The position numbers were made by a program, and so were the translations under genes. From contig JABAKD010000019.1 in NCBI GenBank assembly GCA_012845835.1, positions 4,445,994 through 4,509,993 on the forward strand: DNA of 64,000 nucleotides, given 5' to 3'. This document shows positions 25,331-37,328 of the stretch, one piece after another. Each line of letters begins with the position of its first letter. Position 1 is the first letter of the stretch. The stretch comes from Undaria pinnatifida (Eukaryota; Sar; Phaeophyceae; Laminariales; Alariaceae). Below the pieces are notes generated by a model, which did no database searches, was not told the origin of the DNA, and saw nothing but the letters and a program-made list of their open reading frames with translations.

Positions 25331-25450
25331 ACCACAAGAGCGTTCTCGGTAACGGAACGTTCTTCCTCTGGACAAGATAGATAGAAGTAAGCGCGTTAAG
25401 CGCTCAAGGGAACATAGAACATCCAGGAGAACGTTCCTTGTACGTTCCAT
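25330..25450. promoter_or_regulatory. Cluster of GAACGTTC-type palindromes
   Basis: GGAACGTTC, GAACGTTCC, GCGTTCTCGG and GGAACATAGAACATCC lie within about 110 bp. These resemble heat-shock-element pentamers (nGAAn in alternating orientation). It may be part of an old LTR or a promoter. No gene start can be assigned downstream, so this is only a note. Confidence 0.25.
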
Positions 25451-25859
25451 AGGTAAAGGTCCAGAAGAGAGCACAACAGCAATGCTGGGGTGAAGTCTGT
25501 GAGCTTCACCCCACCCCCACGCTCTCACTCCTTCCCCTCCTCTTCCTCCTCCTTCTACTTTCCTGTCTTCTCGAGCTTCTCATAGCTCAACGCCAATAAT
25601 GAGAAATCTATAGAGAAAAACCGGTGCTGTCTCCAAGCGAAGCTGATACCCCCGCGTCCTTTCCCTCCCACCTTCCGGCACCACGACTCCTTCACAACAG
25701 TGTATATCAGCATGTACACCGACAGAGTCAAAATCCCAACATAGGAAGTTCCGCGCGCGCGGGGGGTGAAGTTATGCGCTCCGAACACAGTTTGATCTCG
25801 ATCGACAGGTTAGCACGACATCACAAAGATAAAGCCTGACCAATGACTACGAATTCGTA

Positions 25860-28800
25860 ATGGCGACGATGTTTCACAAGGCAAACAGCGTCGAGATTCT
25901 TTCGTCAATCATGCGAAACTTGTACATCGACCGACCGTCGAGACCACCTCATGTCAATAATCCAGCTGGCCGAGGACCCGCAGTGGCAAGTGTCCAAGGC
26001 CCACCGACGATACGAGAGGTCAGCTAACCGCAAAACAATTAGAGGCTCAAGACGATATGCTGCAACTAAAGCAAGAAGGAGTGATCTGTTACACTAAGAT
26101 GGTGCTGCTTAAATCGAAAGGACACACCGAGGACAAGCGCATCCCGCGGGAAACAAAACGTAAAACAGAGAACCCGCCACGTCAACAGCAAACAGCAACT
26201 GAGTCGATTGCCACGAACGAAGAAAACGATCTCGGTTATGGCTTCGTTTCGCCTTGGGTTGACTTCATCAACACATTTCCCGAAATTTGCGCAAGCAGCA
26301 GTGAGTCGGGCGTCCATCGCTGACAACACCGAGGCCTGATCTGAAACCCCTAACCTTTCCAGTGGATAGCTGAGCATCCGCGAATTAGTTTTGAGAGGAT
26401 TTGCAGCCAACTCTCCACGAAAAACAGCTAAACCACCAGACCCTCGAAACATCCCACACGAGAGAGGCCCCCGGACATGTTCTGCTATAGGAGGAGCCAC
26501 AATTGCGATTACAGAAACATCGTCAACGCGGAGGGAAACAGTGCTGCATCGGCTGAACCATGAATGATTGTTCTCGTACCTTAGATCGTTCTATGGTAGC
26601 CCCCCCAACTGTTTTTGAACGAATCACTGATTAATAGACCAGCTCCCGGCCAATTCTCCTCAAATTCGGTGCCCCTTGTCGCCCCGAAGTCACAGTCCGA
26701 CAGTCCAATGAAAACAAGAAAATATGTCAATGTTGTCTTTTTCGTAGCATCCTTCCTCGCGTCGATCAGACACGAAACATTCAATAAAGAAAATCGCTGG
26801 TTTTGGGCGGCGCTATCCTGGAATCAGCCATCTTGTTTGCGGAATTGTCGTTTCTGGACATCGCAAGGTCCGCTAAGACCGATATAATAACCATAATTGA
26901 CTCTTTTCATCATCTGGATCACATTCAGGACGCTGTGTCACTACAATAATCAACCAGTATCGAAGCCCTCCTTCCCTTTGATACCGAAAAAGAGGAGCTA
27001 TCTAGACAAAAGATGGCCCTCTCAGCGTTACAGGTAGCTGCTGGCATTCGCCTCAGAAACTAAGGAAGCGGCAACTCTCAACACACGACGATCACGCGCG
27101 ACGCCGGAGACAACGGCATGAACTCCGTTTGCCGGCATGTCTCACCATGCGACGATTGTACGTGTGACACTGAAACAGCAACGCTACCCCAAGACAACTA
27201 CGCACATCACCGATCTTCCTTTACACCGTGAATAACTGGTGTACACCGATCTTCTCGGGCTCATATCTCCAGCTGCGCTTGGAGGGTTCTGCACGTCGGC
27301 AAGTTCACGGACGGGCACCGCAATAGTGAATGGTGTTGTTTTTCAAGAGGCAAGGCAAGGCGGCCCTAAGGTATTTTTAGGAAGATTAAATAATATCTCT
27401 ACCGTATAACACGGAAGAAAGCACACCCCCCTTAGATAACACATACGCCTACATGAGAACACCAGGTGATATATTGTTTGGTTCGTTTTTCGACAATAAG
27501 TTTTCTACCGGGGGTTCGTCGAATACCACACCCCCTACGGGGAACGCTTGGAAATAGTACCAATCTCCTATATATCACACCGTCTGGTTGGTACGACTTA
27601 CCCGCAACGGGCACCGGTTTGATGCTGACCGTGATCGTTCCGCGAGGCCTGAGGATCGAGCGTCTTCCTACGGACGGGCCGCGAGACTAAACGTGGGGCC
27701 ATCTCGGACAACGGCTACGAGCGGAGGTACCTTTTAATTTTTCAATATGCCCGGTTTGAGACACCCACACGAATGACTCAGCATCTCACTACCCAACACC
27801 TTTCGGCGGTTGTTTTTAGCCCAGCTAGTAATTCTTTCGTGGATTCATATCGGAAAGAGTACCGGCGCGGAAACTTATAACTATGAAGGTCGATGGTGGG
27901 TACTAGCGTGAGTGACCTCGATCGCCTGAAAAAATCGAAAAACGAACGAGACCTCCCACCGCGACGTTTGGTCGTCGAGAGGTGCTCTCTGGACACCCCG
28001 ATCCGCCATGAGTTTGCCGCTACTAACCCTCCGCAAAAAAACGGTAAATCGTAACAAAAACCGACGAACAATCGTCAACATCGCACGTGTGCTACCAAAG
28101 TATGTGAGATGGCCAACATTTCTCCACGGGGATTTATTATACGGCAACAACGTGCTTGGCCACCCGCGTGCCGCACTCTGGGCTCCGAGTACAAGCCCAC
28201 TTCGCGATACGTTTCGACGTATCCGCCAAGAAAGACGATCGGAGCCAGAGCTTTCACACACGTTGAAAATCCAACACGTTGAAACTCGAGAATACAGGAG
28301 ACAAAGCTGGGAAGAGAGACTCCGTGGATGCACCAAGATCAGCAGAGTACACCCCCAGATATACAACAAACAAGACGGAACGAGTGACAGAGACCCGCAC
28401 GGTCATCATCATGGAGACCCGGGTGTCGGTACCTGTCGAGTCTATCGCGACCACCAACAGCAACGGAACCGTTAAAGTTCGTGGAGACGGCAGGCAACCG
28501 CAACAGCATCAGTATCTCACACAATGAAGAGGTTGGCAGGCTTATGAAGAACATGTTGGACGTTAGAGGTAGGGAGATGGAAGTCCCAGCATGAGTTGAC
28601 GCGGCGGAGCCGGCCACTGAAGGTGTCAAGCCATGACCAGACACTCGACACTACGACCCAGGAAGGAAAGATGTCCACATATATATCAAACCCGGACACG
28701 CAACACTCATGGGAACAGTTATCAGTGATCCGGTTGATTCCCTTTCACGCAATCGACTTAACTCCCACCGACAGCAGAAATTACGTAACCTGGGACTGCG

Positions 28801-30122
28801 CACCGATTACATTGGGATGTGAAGCAGAGGTAGCGCACGAGAGACAAAAGCAAATGGAGAGCGCACCTGCAACTGGATCTGAACATCAGTCCGATGACTA
28901 TTAACACTGATGATGGTGTACGCTTCAAGTACGCCCCCTGTCCGCCGGAAAGCCCATCCGAAGGCATTGTTGGAATATGTAGGCGGTTGCGATCTCGAAC
29001 ACGCCGAAGAAGGTGATGTAACTGAAGAACAGGAAAACGAATACTTTAACCCGAGATGGACCAATACGAGCGTGCTGCCGAAGCGTAATCACAAGCTGAC
29101 AAATGCTACCGTGAAGGTCATAGAGCAGAGATAATGCAGACATCAGAAGTGACGGAAGATATGTCCTACCTTACTCAACATAATACTGTGGGTATAAGTC
29201 TGGTACGCAGTATCACGTCCACTTTGTCGGGATATGAAGGAGCCGACAAGCAAAGCATTCTTCGCGAGAAGCTCAGAGATAGGCCTCCGATATCAATTTA
29301 CTGTGTACCCGGTGGGTATACCCGAATGGATGCTATGCGTTTGCTGGGCAGAGTACGAGTTCAAACCCGGTGTGTTTCGGTGGCTGCGGGCTATTGTGTG
29401 GTCGTCGAGAAGCGTATACCCGAGCATTGACTGGTTTTCGGGTACCTGCTATCCGCATTCCCGGTCCATTGTGTTTGTACAACAATATCTAGGAACGAAT
29501 GAAATTTTGCAGAACCGCAATTTTGCGACGCGGGTACGTACACGGCGATCGCAATATATACCACCTGAGCACAAGCAGCCAGCAGACGAGCACCGTCGAT
29601 CTCTGTGTCGACGTTTTTTCCGCTTCTTCTGGGCAAAATGAATTGCCCACGAGGTGCGATCTTAAAGTCCAACCGAAAGTTCCGAAACGTTCGATGGCTC
29701 CCGCAGAATTCTCTCGCGAGACCAACAAGGAGAGCATCAGCGATAAAGATTTCTCTGTAGGGTCTCGCTTCCACAGCAGAAGCAGCGAAGCTTCACCGGA
29801 TGAAGACAGCGATGACTTCGCCGAGGAGGTACCACCGCCAACGGAATTACCGGTGGTAGCGGACATGGAGGCAACAATTATAGCTTTACCGGCTGATAGC
29901 TTTGTTAACCAAGTTACGAGGAAGGGCTGCCAGGAGGAGACAAGAAGCCCCTCAACATTCCCGTGTGGGACGACGTGGATTATTGCCTATCATAGAAAAT
30001 ATTTTGCTTTGTTCTATCTCAGTGTGAGCACGCGTGGCCATCAGTCACGTAGCCCGTTCTCCAGTGATGTGGGCCTCAGGCCCACGCGGAGGTTAGGGGA
30101 TATAGATCTGGGTAGCCGCTAG
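25860..30122 (+). pseudogene. Long decayed coding region of unknown identity
   Basis: Plus-strand coding-like segments follow one another with frame changes and scattered stops. Examples: a run from 25860 to about 26030 (EFVMATMFHKANS); a coiled-coil-like stretch near 26045 (QLEAQDDMLQLKQEG); KEELSRQKMALSALQVAAG near 26990; a Lys/Arg/Thr-rich stretch at 28279-28527; NPRWTNTSVLPKRNHKLTN near 29050; and an acidic Ser/Glu-rich segment at 29690-29880. A MITE interrupts it at 26588-26824. No domain is recognised. It could be a dead host gene, a decayed transposon or an old viral fragment; the sequence does not decide. Breaks are too many for introns to be a convincing explanation throughout. Confidence 0.35.
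26588..26824. mobile_element. 237-bp MITE, copy 2
   Basis: Same length and termini as the copy at 20337-20573: left end GTTCTATGGTAGCCCCCCC, right end (reverse complement) ATTCCAGGATAGCGCCGCCC. Shared internal blocks include AGCTCCCGGCC, TTGTCGCCCCGA and AAGAAAATAT. It sits inside the decayed coding region, so it inserted after or during that decay. Confidence 0.75.
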
Positions 30123-32190
30123 TTCCGCTTCTTTGCGAGAAACGGTGTACGACTTACTTTCTCTTTCGCGAAAATTGTCTTTTCGTTCAAACATTTTCTT
30201 CGATTTCGGGAACAACAGGGTGTGTATTGGTTATGTTCTATCCGTTGCTGTTTATAAAAAAAAAAAACATATCAACATACAAGGTTCCCCTCCGGGAAGT
30301 GCCGAAGGGAGTGGCGCAGGAACGAAACCCAAGCATCCAACATCTGACCGTCGGTGGGCAAATAAGATGTACCTGATGGTAGTGAAAACTACGGTTTTGT
30401 CCGCAGCTCGAGAAGCGGAGTGTGGGGAGGCGCCCTCCCGGGTACGGTTCGCTCTCTCCCCGTCGTGGTGGAGAACCGTATATAAGTGGTAATCCCATGA
30501 GTTCGTGTCCAGCGCCAGCACTCGTACGATGCGGACTTTTTATACGGGCGACTGTTATATAGACTCTAGACTATAGGCATATCGTACAAGAATTCAACCC
30601 TACTTGTCGAATAATTATGTTGCGTTAAAACATAATTTCGCTGCCTTTGATGCCTTTATTGTATGATATTCGACACATGGTGGGGCGGAAATACACTGTT
30701 ATCGTGTATTCGGGATACAATACCGTGAACAATTGCCCCCATTGTGTATACGTATATTCAATCGGAGGTACTCACGCACAATAAAGGCGAAATACGCCAC
30801 CGGGAGGCAAGCTCAGGCGAATCCTATGCATATCGCAAGCGGTATTATAGTCGGTTTTTCCAGGCGCGAGTAATGAGACGTATGCACCGGTATGGACCTG
30901 GCACATCGTAGACTCATTCCCGATTTCACTTGTATATGCTTTTGGTGGAGGCATGAATTGCGTCAGCTGTGATATATACGTGTACCACCTTGGGTTGTTT
31001 GTGTTTTCCCTGGGGTATTTATTCCTCATCTCCAGAGTAACTGGAGCCTGTCTTGTGACCACGGACTTGATTATGCGAGTTAATGTTAGAACAACAACAA
31101 CAACAACATGTCGCATCAACAATGGAAACTGCTCGTTCAGGTTGTTTTGATTAAGGAACAGCAGTACGCATTAATTAGCTCAAGTTCTGAATTTTCCACA
31201 ATCGCCACGCTGAAGTTGAGAGAAACACTCCAACACAAATGAGGGGTACGCGCCTAGTTCCCATCTCCGTCTAAATGGAATCACCCCGACGTGCAAGGTA
31301 CGGTTCGGGCTCCAATTTTTGACGGTACCTGTTTTTGGCGGGTACCCACAGGGTCATACAAACTGTAGGTTAATGTGATTTTCGGTCGATTTCGCCGCAG
31401 AAGAAGTGTTTCTTGCGTTTTTCACCTGATGATCTGCCCCAAGGTGGTACGATATGCCATATGTACTCGAACGATCGCTGTGTACCCACGCCCAGGCCGC
31501 CGAGAGTACGACCAGACACGATCCCTTTCGCTATTCCGAGCATCATCGTATATCTGCCTCGATCGGGGGAAGAGTCTGATGATATCTCGTTGCCGCGATA
31601 TGTGATACGCATGTATGTGCTTGATCATGAAGTAGAATTTGTTGCTATCTCCCCGTTTTCGTTTTTGTTTGTTTTTACACAAACAACACAGCTCGCTCGA
31701 ACCGTTTTCAAACACACACACGCTCTCGGCCCACCCGCATCCGGGATTGACGAGACAAATGACAACGTGTATCTGCACATAATGTCATACCGGTCGAGGC
31801 GAGGCTCTTTGTCCACGCTTCCGCCCTCGCTTCTTGAGCCCCGTATGAAGCGCTTCGCCTTTCATGTTGCTTCCTGCTCTCGCTAATTTCCGGATTCGTC
31901 GTCTAGCGATGAACTCGAGAATCCCGAAATCCCGAAGTATCTGCTACAGTGAGCGACCGCTGCACAGTTGTAAACAACAGCTCTGTCTGTTCGCGTATTG
32001 TAGCCGCCTGACAGCACCGTCCCGTGCGGTATCCACTTGGCATCTCCACAAGCGCGATCAACCAGACAATGCCAACTGCTGCTGTCAAAGATATGTATGT
32101 GCTCCGCCAAAAAAACATTAACCATAACGCCGAATTCTCTGAACAACGAACAATATGTTATTCTTATCGATTCTCGATTGCTAATAATCT
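30123..32190. other. Unassigned DNA; family D phrase and (CAA)n
   Basis: At 31010-31085 CTGGGGTATTTATTCC and CTTGTGACCACGGACTTGAT repeat phrases also seen near 13411, 13820 and 42730 (family D). A (CAA)n tract lies at about 31089-31108. An A-run at about 30257-30269 borders a GC-rich segment. No gene supported; a 157-codon open frame at 31413-31886 has no recognisable domain. Confidence 0.4.
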
Positions 32191-32572
32191 TGCTGTGGAT
32201 ACCATGTCTAGAACACGCCACGGAGCCCTTCCCTCCACGTTCCGCTGACGGATCCTCCGCGGCGGATACACCGCCTAGCGGATTCCCCGTAGCGGGACTT
32301 TGGAAGGCCCCCATGGATTGTTGATTTTATCCGAGAGCTGAGAGAGCACTGACAACTGCTCGCCCACCGCTCTCACTTACTTCCTTGCACTGGTGCTTCT
32401 TGCTTCTATGGGACTTCTTCTCATCCTCTCCTGTCTCTTACTCTGTCAACGGCCTGCTGTATCAGCCAGCGTCGTCACACACTTCGCCATCGTAGTTCAA
32501 CAGTGAGAAAACTCTGCTTATGCAGAGAGAAGTGCGATCACGACCCACCGACGGTCTCGACTACGAATCTTA
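32191..32572 (+). repeat. 5' LTR of the gypsy element, internally deleted
   Basis: It starts TGCTGTGGATACCATGTC and ends GACTACGAATCTTA. Compared with the right LTR it lacks 90 bp between two copies of CCATGTC: the right LTR has both (39007-39013 and 39097-39103), the left has one (32202-32208). That is the signature of a deletion between direct repeats. The palindromic GGATCCTCCGCGGCGGAT lies in both LTRs. Confidence 0.9.
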
Positions 32573-32573
32573 C

Positions 32574-32590
32574 TGGCGTCTGACGGCAGT
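32574..32590 (+). other. Candidate primer binding site
   Basis: TGGCGTCTGACGGC lies one base after the LTR end. PBSs start with TGG, complementary to the CCA end of a tRNA. The cognate tRNA was not identified. Confidence 0.6.
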
Positions 32591-32625
32591 TGAAAACCTT
32601 TTGCGTCGATTCGTAAGTCTGGAGA

Positions 32626-33855
32626 TGTCTACTGACCGAGAGTACCCCGACTCTTCAGCCGCAGAAAGAAATGCGCCACGCGCGGAAGGCCTTCAAACGC
32701 ATAAGGGAATAGACCAGAAGCCCCATCCGCGAGCGCCTGGCTCGCATCATGAACAAGCAGTTGAAGCGAATGGAATAAGAAGAGATCAGCGAGCTATCCG
32801 ACACAATTCCATGCTACAACAACTGGCAAGCATGAGTGTTTCAGGTAGTTCGTCTGCCGCTATGCCCGAGTCTGACCCTTCGAATCCTCTCCCTTTCCAA
32901 CCAGCTCCTGCGTACGCAGGAGTGTTGTCCGCCCCGAAAGCTGTCACGTTCACGCCCAACGACGTAAAGTAGCCTACCGCACGCCTAACTGGTAGCGCCG
33001 ATGTTGATGTCGCAGAGGTCTTGTCTCAGTTTCGCCTCGTTGTTGGTTTCCGAGCGTAAGCCGTATCTCCGCAAGACGAGAAGTTCGCGGATAATCTTGC
33101 CTTTGAGCATCTGCTACTGATTTGCGATGGTCCTTGTCTTACGCTATATTAGCAAAAAATGTCAGGAAGGATTGATTGGTGTACCAACGTTGTCAATGCC
33201 GAGAACATGAGTAATCCCGGTTCGTTTGCCCCACCTTCCACCTGGGAGAGCCTCAAATTAGCTTTCCTCGATATGCTCATGCCCTCTAATTCGGTGGAGG
33301 GATGCGACATTGAACTGGCGACTTTTAAGACCGAAAACGGCAAGACTGTATCAGCCTCTGCGCTACATTTCCGTGCTGTTATGGCTTGATTCGAATCGGC
33401 TGTCGAATCTAATGCCAGAGGTCGTACGCGTTGGGCAGCTATTACTGTCACACTGTGGCAACACAGTCTGCCACCCACATTGCAATTGTTACAAAATGGG
33501 GGAAAAAAAGTTACTTCCTTCAAAGAAGCTACCGAGCGTGCTCGTCGCCATGAGGCGACACGCCTCACTGGTGGGGCCGCCACTGTAAGCGCCATGCCAT
33601 TAACGCCTGTCCCAAACCGCGCTGCTGTCCGTTAGTTGCAGTCACCTAAGAGGCAGCAAGGCCAGCAAAGCCGTCAGCAGCAGGGCAGTCGTCAGCAGCC
33701 CCGCCAGCGGGAATACAGCGAGGGAACAACCAATGCAGACCCCGCCCCCACTGCAAATTGGGATATGTGCGACAAACCAGTAGTCCACGTGCCTGCAAAA
33801 GGCACGCGACATGCTGTCACGCCGCGAAAACAAGTACTTCGAAGTATGTTTTAAA
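32626..33855 (+). pseudogene. gag of the gypsy element
   Basis: Gag would form the capsid of the virus-like particle. From about 33159 one frame carries a retrotransposon gag core: an STWESLKLAFLDML-like segment, a following FKTENGKTVSASALHFR segment matching the usual Q/K-x-G-x-T-V-x-x-Y/H-x-x-x-F-R pattern, then a basic Gln/Arg-rich tail (33640-33720). It is interrupted by in-frame TGA (33387-33389) and TAG (33633-33635) and separated by a stop near 32970 from an N-terminal, Ser/Pro-rich part. A Cys/His-rich scrap in another frame at about 33750-33815 may be the remnant of the CCHC zinc knuckle. Start chosen as the first ATG after the LTR in the N-terminal frame. Confidence 0.7.
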
Positions 33856-34371
33856 GCGCGACAGGTCGACCTGCCCCCGCGGCAACTCTCGTCGTGTCCG
33901 CCGCCCCCACCGCGACGACGACGACGACGAGGATGACGACGATGCCGCGGGCGCAGCACCCGTGGTGATTGCAATTGATGGAGCCCAGCTGTTGCAGCGT
34001 TACCTGCAGTTGGGACCCACCTTGCTACTTGCCCGGTAGGTGAGCTTAGCCCGTAGAGGAAACTCGTCGCAACAGTAGCAGTAGGTACTGAGTGTCTCGT
34101 ACCGAATGTCCTTGTCGATGGTAGAAGCAGTCACCAAGTTGACCGTGGTTTGTCTGTTAAGAGTGTCCTTGTCTCAGGTCGAAGTAGTCTGGTATCCAGC
34201 TCACTCCGTCCGCGCAAGCGGGTGACGTTTGCTGATGATACCCCGATGTCCGCGTGCGTGTCCGAATGTAGTCGTAGTACTCAGCGGCCACGCCGCACAA
34301 GCCTGAGTGTCATGGGTGAGGTTCGCCCAGAAAAAAAAAAATATAAAGACAACTGCGTGTAGCATAGGTCG

Positions 34372-35455
34372 ATGCTGGCATGCAAACGCCATCCTCTTTC
34401 TTTGTTCCTTTCGTCTCGCCGAGTGCAGATTCCTAGCTCTGCAGAACACTATCCAGTATCCGCAATCACTGTGAATGCTGCTACTGATGCGTCTGTAGTT
34501 TCTCATGCATGGTTGAAGATACACACAACCTTGCATTCTGTCATTATCCAACCTGTCCCGCTGACCGCCGTTGCTTTACGAGCAGCGGATGGTTCGCCGT
34601 GGAATGTCTTAAGGTTTGTTGTTTTTTCACTCACATTTGGTACGATTACGCATGATTTTTTTTTTTTTTTTTGCACAATTTACTTTCCAGCTTCTGGACA
34701 AGCCGTGGTTACAGGTGTCATCCCTTCTCCTCTCCGGTTCTTGCCTTCAATTTTTATCGCGCATAGGGTTCAGCAATCCCACTGCTCGTCGATTTTTCAT
34801 CGAATGTTGCAAACTCACGCTCTCGCGCTTTCCGCAAGTCAATCTGCCCACAAGAAAAAGTCCCAACGAGTTTATACGAGTATGCACTCGGCGGGGCTCG
34901 AATTCACGAAACTGACCTATACCAGCCTCGCGGATAAGCTGATACGCCACCGGGGCGACCGGGTATATGTCGTTAGTTGTACCGTCTCTTGGTCCCGATT
35001 CAATACTCCTTGAAAAACGTTTCACGTCCAATACGCTTGGAGCTGTTGTTAATCGGGAAAACCAAGTAATGCCTTTTTCTTCTACTGGTGATTCTATACC
35101 AGCAGTTCATCGTAGTAGCTACCCCGCCTCTCCTCCCGCTGATCCCTCCACTCCCCCTAGCGACCATAACCTGTCCGTCGCTGCTGTCCACCATGACGCA
35201 GAAGGAGTTGATGTCATGTTGCGTGAACGTGTCGATCTTAAACCTAGACACGAAGCTCTTATCGTAGCTTTTACTGATTGTCCCCCCACGCACGATTGTA
35301 CTGTTGTGGTAGAACCCCTACCCATGGTTGAGCTTGAGTGTTCGGAGTCTAGTAGGTCGTCCGTGTTGGAGAAAATTATTTTCGCTCGCACTCTTGCTAC
35401 TTGGCATGTCGCTGATGGTTCAGTAGCCGTGCAAAATTGCAAACCCGTCTTCTGA
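34372..35455 (+). pseudogene. Retroviral-type aspartic protease, split by a SINE
   Basis: The N-terminal part (to about 34650) has VNAATDASVVS near 34471-34500, where an active enzyme would have the Asp-Thr-Gly active site. Asp is replaced by Asn, so the catalytic residue is lost. The flanking PVPLTAVALRAADGSPW and VVFSLTFGTIT fit the retropepsin fold of gypsy elements. The SINE at 34656-34962 then interrupts the domain. The C-terminal half resumes in another frame with LVVPSLGPDSILL and a segment ending near 35100. The following part to 35455 links to the reverse transcriptase. Confidence 0.7.
34656..34962 (-). mobile_element. tRNA-derived SINE, copy 3, nested in the gypsy protease
   Basis: On the minus strand it runs from CCGGTCGCCCCGGTGGCG (ending at 34962) through A-box and B-box-like motifs and the common body to a tail of about 17 A (the T-run at 34656-34672 on the plus strand). 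Its insertion splits a domain that aligns on both sides. It is therefore younger than the retrotransposon insertion, or hit an already dead copy. Confidence 0.88.
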
Positions 35456-35477
35456 TGGGGTTGAGCTACCTATTTAT

Positions 35478-36620
35478 TTGTGTCTTGGTCAGTTATTCAA
35501 TGTGTCTGTAGTGACACCTGATCAATTGCACCTTAATGCCGTTGCGAAAACTCCTACATCAGTTGTCAAACTCGCTCAAGCCGGATCTGAAATTGAAGGC
35601 CCCCTGTCCAAAGCTTTTACTAACGCTAAGCTTACGTCTGACCAAAACGTCTCTGACCTAGATTTGTGCGCCCGGTACTGTCCTGTCTTTGCCTTGTCAA
35701 TGTCAGAGATAGGTCGTTGCCCCAATGCAGAAGCAACATTCTCATTGCCTCTTGACAGCCGTCCTATCGATTGTCCCCCGTGCCGTGCTAACCCTCAAGC
35801 TGAAACTGTCATTGATAAATGTGTTCACGGTATGCTTGAATGGGGCATCATTGAAGAACGTCCCCGCCCGTGGAGTAGCCCGTGTACGCTTGTCCCAAAA
35901 AGAAGCACGGTAGCCCTCGTTTCTGTGTTGATATTTTTCATACCCTCAACCGTATGTCTGCAAGAGCTGGCCCCTTTCGAAGCTAGATTCCTGTATGGAT
36001 GCAGGCGGAGGCGTCAAATTTATATCTACAGCCGATGTCCTCAGCGCGTTCTGCCAACTACCCGTCGCAGAAGAGCACATCATTCGTCACTCCGACCGGC
36101 AGGTGTTTGTTTTAAACGTATGCCTTTTGGAGTTTTCGATGCCCCAATGGTTGTTTCAACACATGATGTCTGTCACCTTGGTCCTGAGTCGAGTATTCTT
36201 ACGTACATGGACGATATTATTTGTCTTGATTCTACTTTCGAAGCTCACCTGAAATCCCTCGAGCAAATGTTCTCAGCGTTATAGGCAGCTGGTTTAACTT
36301 TGAAAAGGACCAAACTTCAATACGGTCAGAAATAAATCGAGTATGTTGGCCATGTCATTTCGGAAAAAGGCATTTCAATCAGTGCCGAGCGTGTCAAAGC
36401 TACTTTATTACTGCCTGAGCCTGGGTGTATCAAAGATAAACGCGGATTCGTAGGTACACTCAACTATGTCCGCCGTTCTATAGACGGTTATGCTGAAATA
36501 ACAGCACCGTTGGTTGAACTCACTCGCAAGGATCATGTCAAAGTACCGCTTTCACGAGAGCTCTTGGGCCCGCACAACGTGACGCTTTTGCTCGCGCGAA
36601 GCGTGCCCCGACTTCTGCGC
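35478..36620 (+). pseudogene. Reverse transcriptase of the gypsy element
   Basis: RT copies the element RNA into DNA. Motifs in order: an LEWGIIEERPRPWSSP segment (about 35840-35885, the family's hallmark fingers region); FISTADVLSAFCQLPVAEEH (about 36015-36075, holding the first catalytic Asp); KRMPFGVFDAP (about 36118-36150); the YMDD catalytic box at 36204-36215; then EYVGHVISEKGI (near 36340) and the connection segment NYVRRSIDGYAEITAPL (36460-36515). At least two frameshifts (between 35900 and 36015, and between 36080 and 36118) and a TAG at 36282-36284 break it. Confidence 0.88.
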
Positions 36621-36629
36621 CGGTCCTTA

Positions 36630-37040
36630 AATATCCAGATTTTGCTCGGGAATTTATCTTGTCCATACTGATGCGTCAGAAGCAGGAGTAGGAGCATTTC
36701 TCGCTGAACGCCCACAAAAAATAGGGCCGATTCCGATCTGGACATCATCGCGTACATGATAGTCACCGCTTTTCAAAAAGCCAGCGTCATTATAGTGCGA
36801 CCATGAAAGAGTGTTGTGCTGTAGTCTGGGCTGTCACCCACTGACGTCCCTACATAGGGGGCAAGCATTTCACATGATGTACTGACCACCAAGCACTAAC
36901 GGACCTGTGTAAAAATGCAGGACACCTCTAACATGCTCGCCCGATGGGCGATCACCCTTAGGAATTACGATTTCACTTACCAACATGCCCCAGGAAAATT
37001 GACTGTCGTGTCTGATATGCCGTCTCGTGCTTTTAGCTAA
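36630..37040 (+). pseudogene. RNase H of the gypsy element
   Basis: A TDASEAGVGAFLAE segment (about 36665-36710, containing the first catalytic Asp) is joined by a frameshift to HYSATMKECCAVVWAVTH (about 36788-36840, containing the catalytic Glu) and to CTDHQALTDL (about 36880-36910, third Asp). Then WAITLRNYDFTYQHAPGK leads into the linker before integrase. Stops and frameshifts separate these blocks. Confidence 0.82.
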
Positions 37041-37328
37041 GTCCACGAGGAACCTTTTCCATTAGAGGCCAGATTAGCCGGCATTTGTCGAAATGTACCG
37101 ATTGATGAAGTGCTATCCACCTGGGCCCCGCGAGCACGAACTCACCGCTTTTTTTTTGCACGACGCAGCACCTGTCGTAAGCGACCATGAATTATTCATG
37201 AGCGCTGTGTCTGTCTTACCTACTATAGACTCCGCGAAACTTGTCGATCTACAGAAAGAGGAAACTTGTCAGTATTTTTAGTATCTCCGAGCACCAACAT
37301 CGGCCCCACTCCCTAGTGGAGAATCTAA

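Noticed and set aside
25190..25620. Possible solo LTR with heat-shock-like palindromes
   Set aside because: No matching second LTR, no clear TG/CA ends and no target duplication; kept only as a regulatory-motif note.
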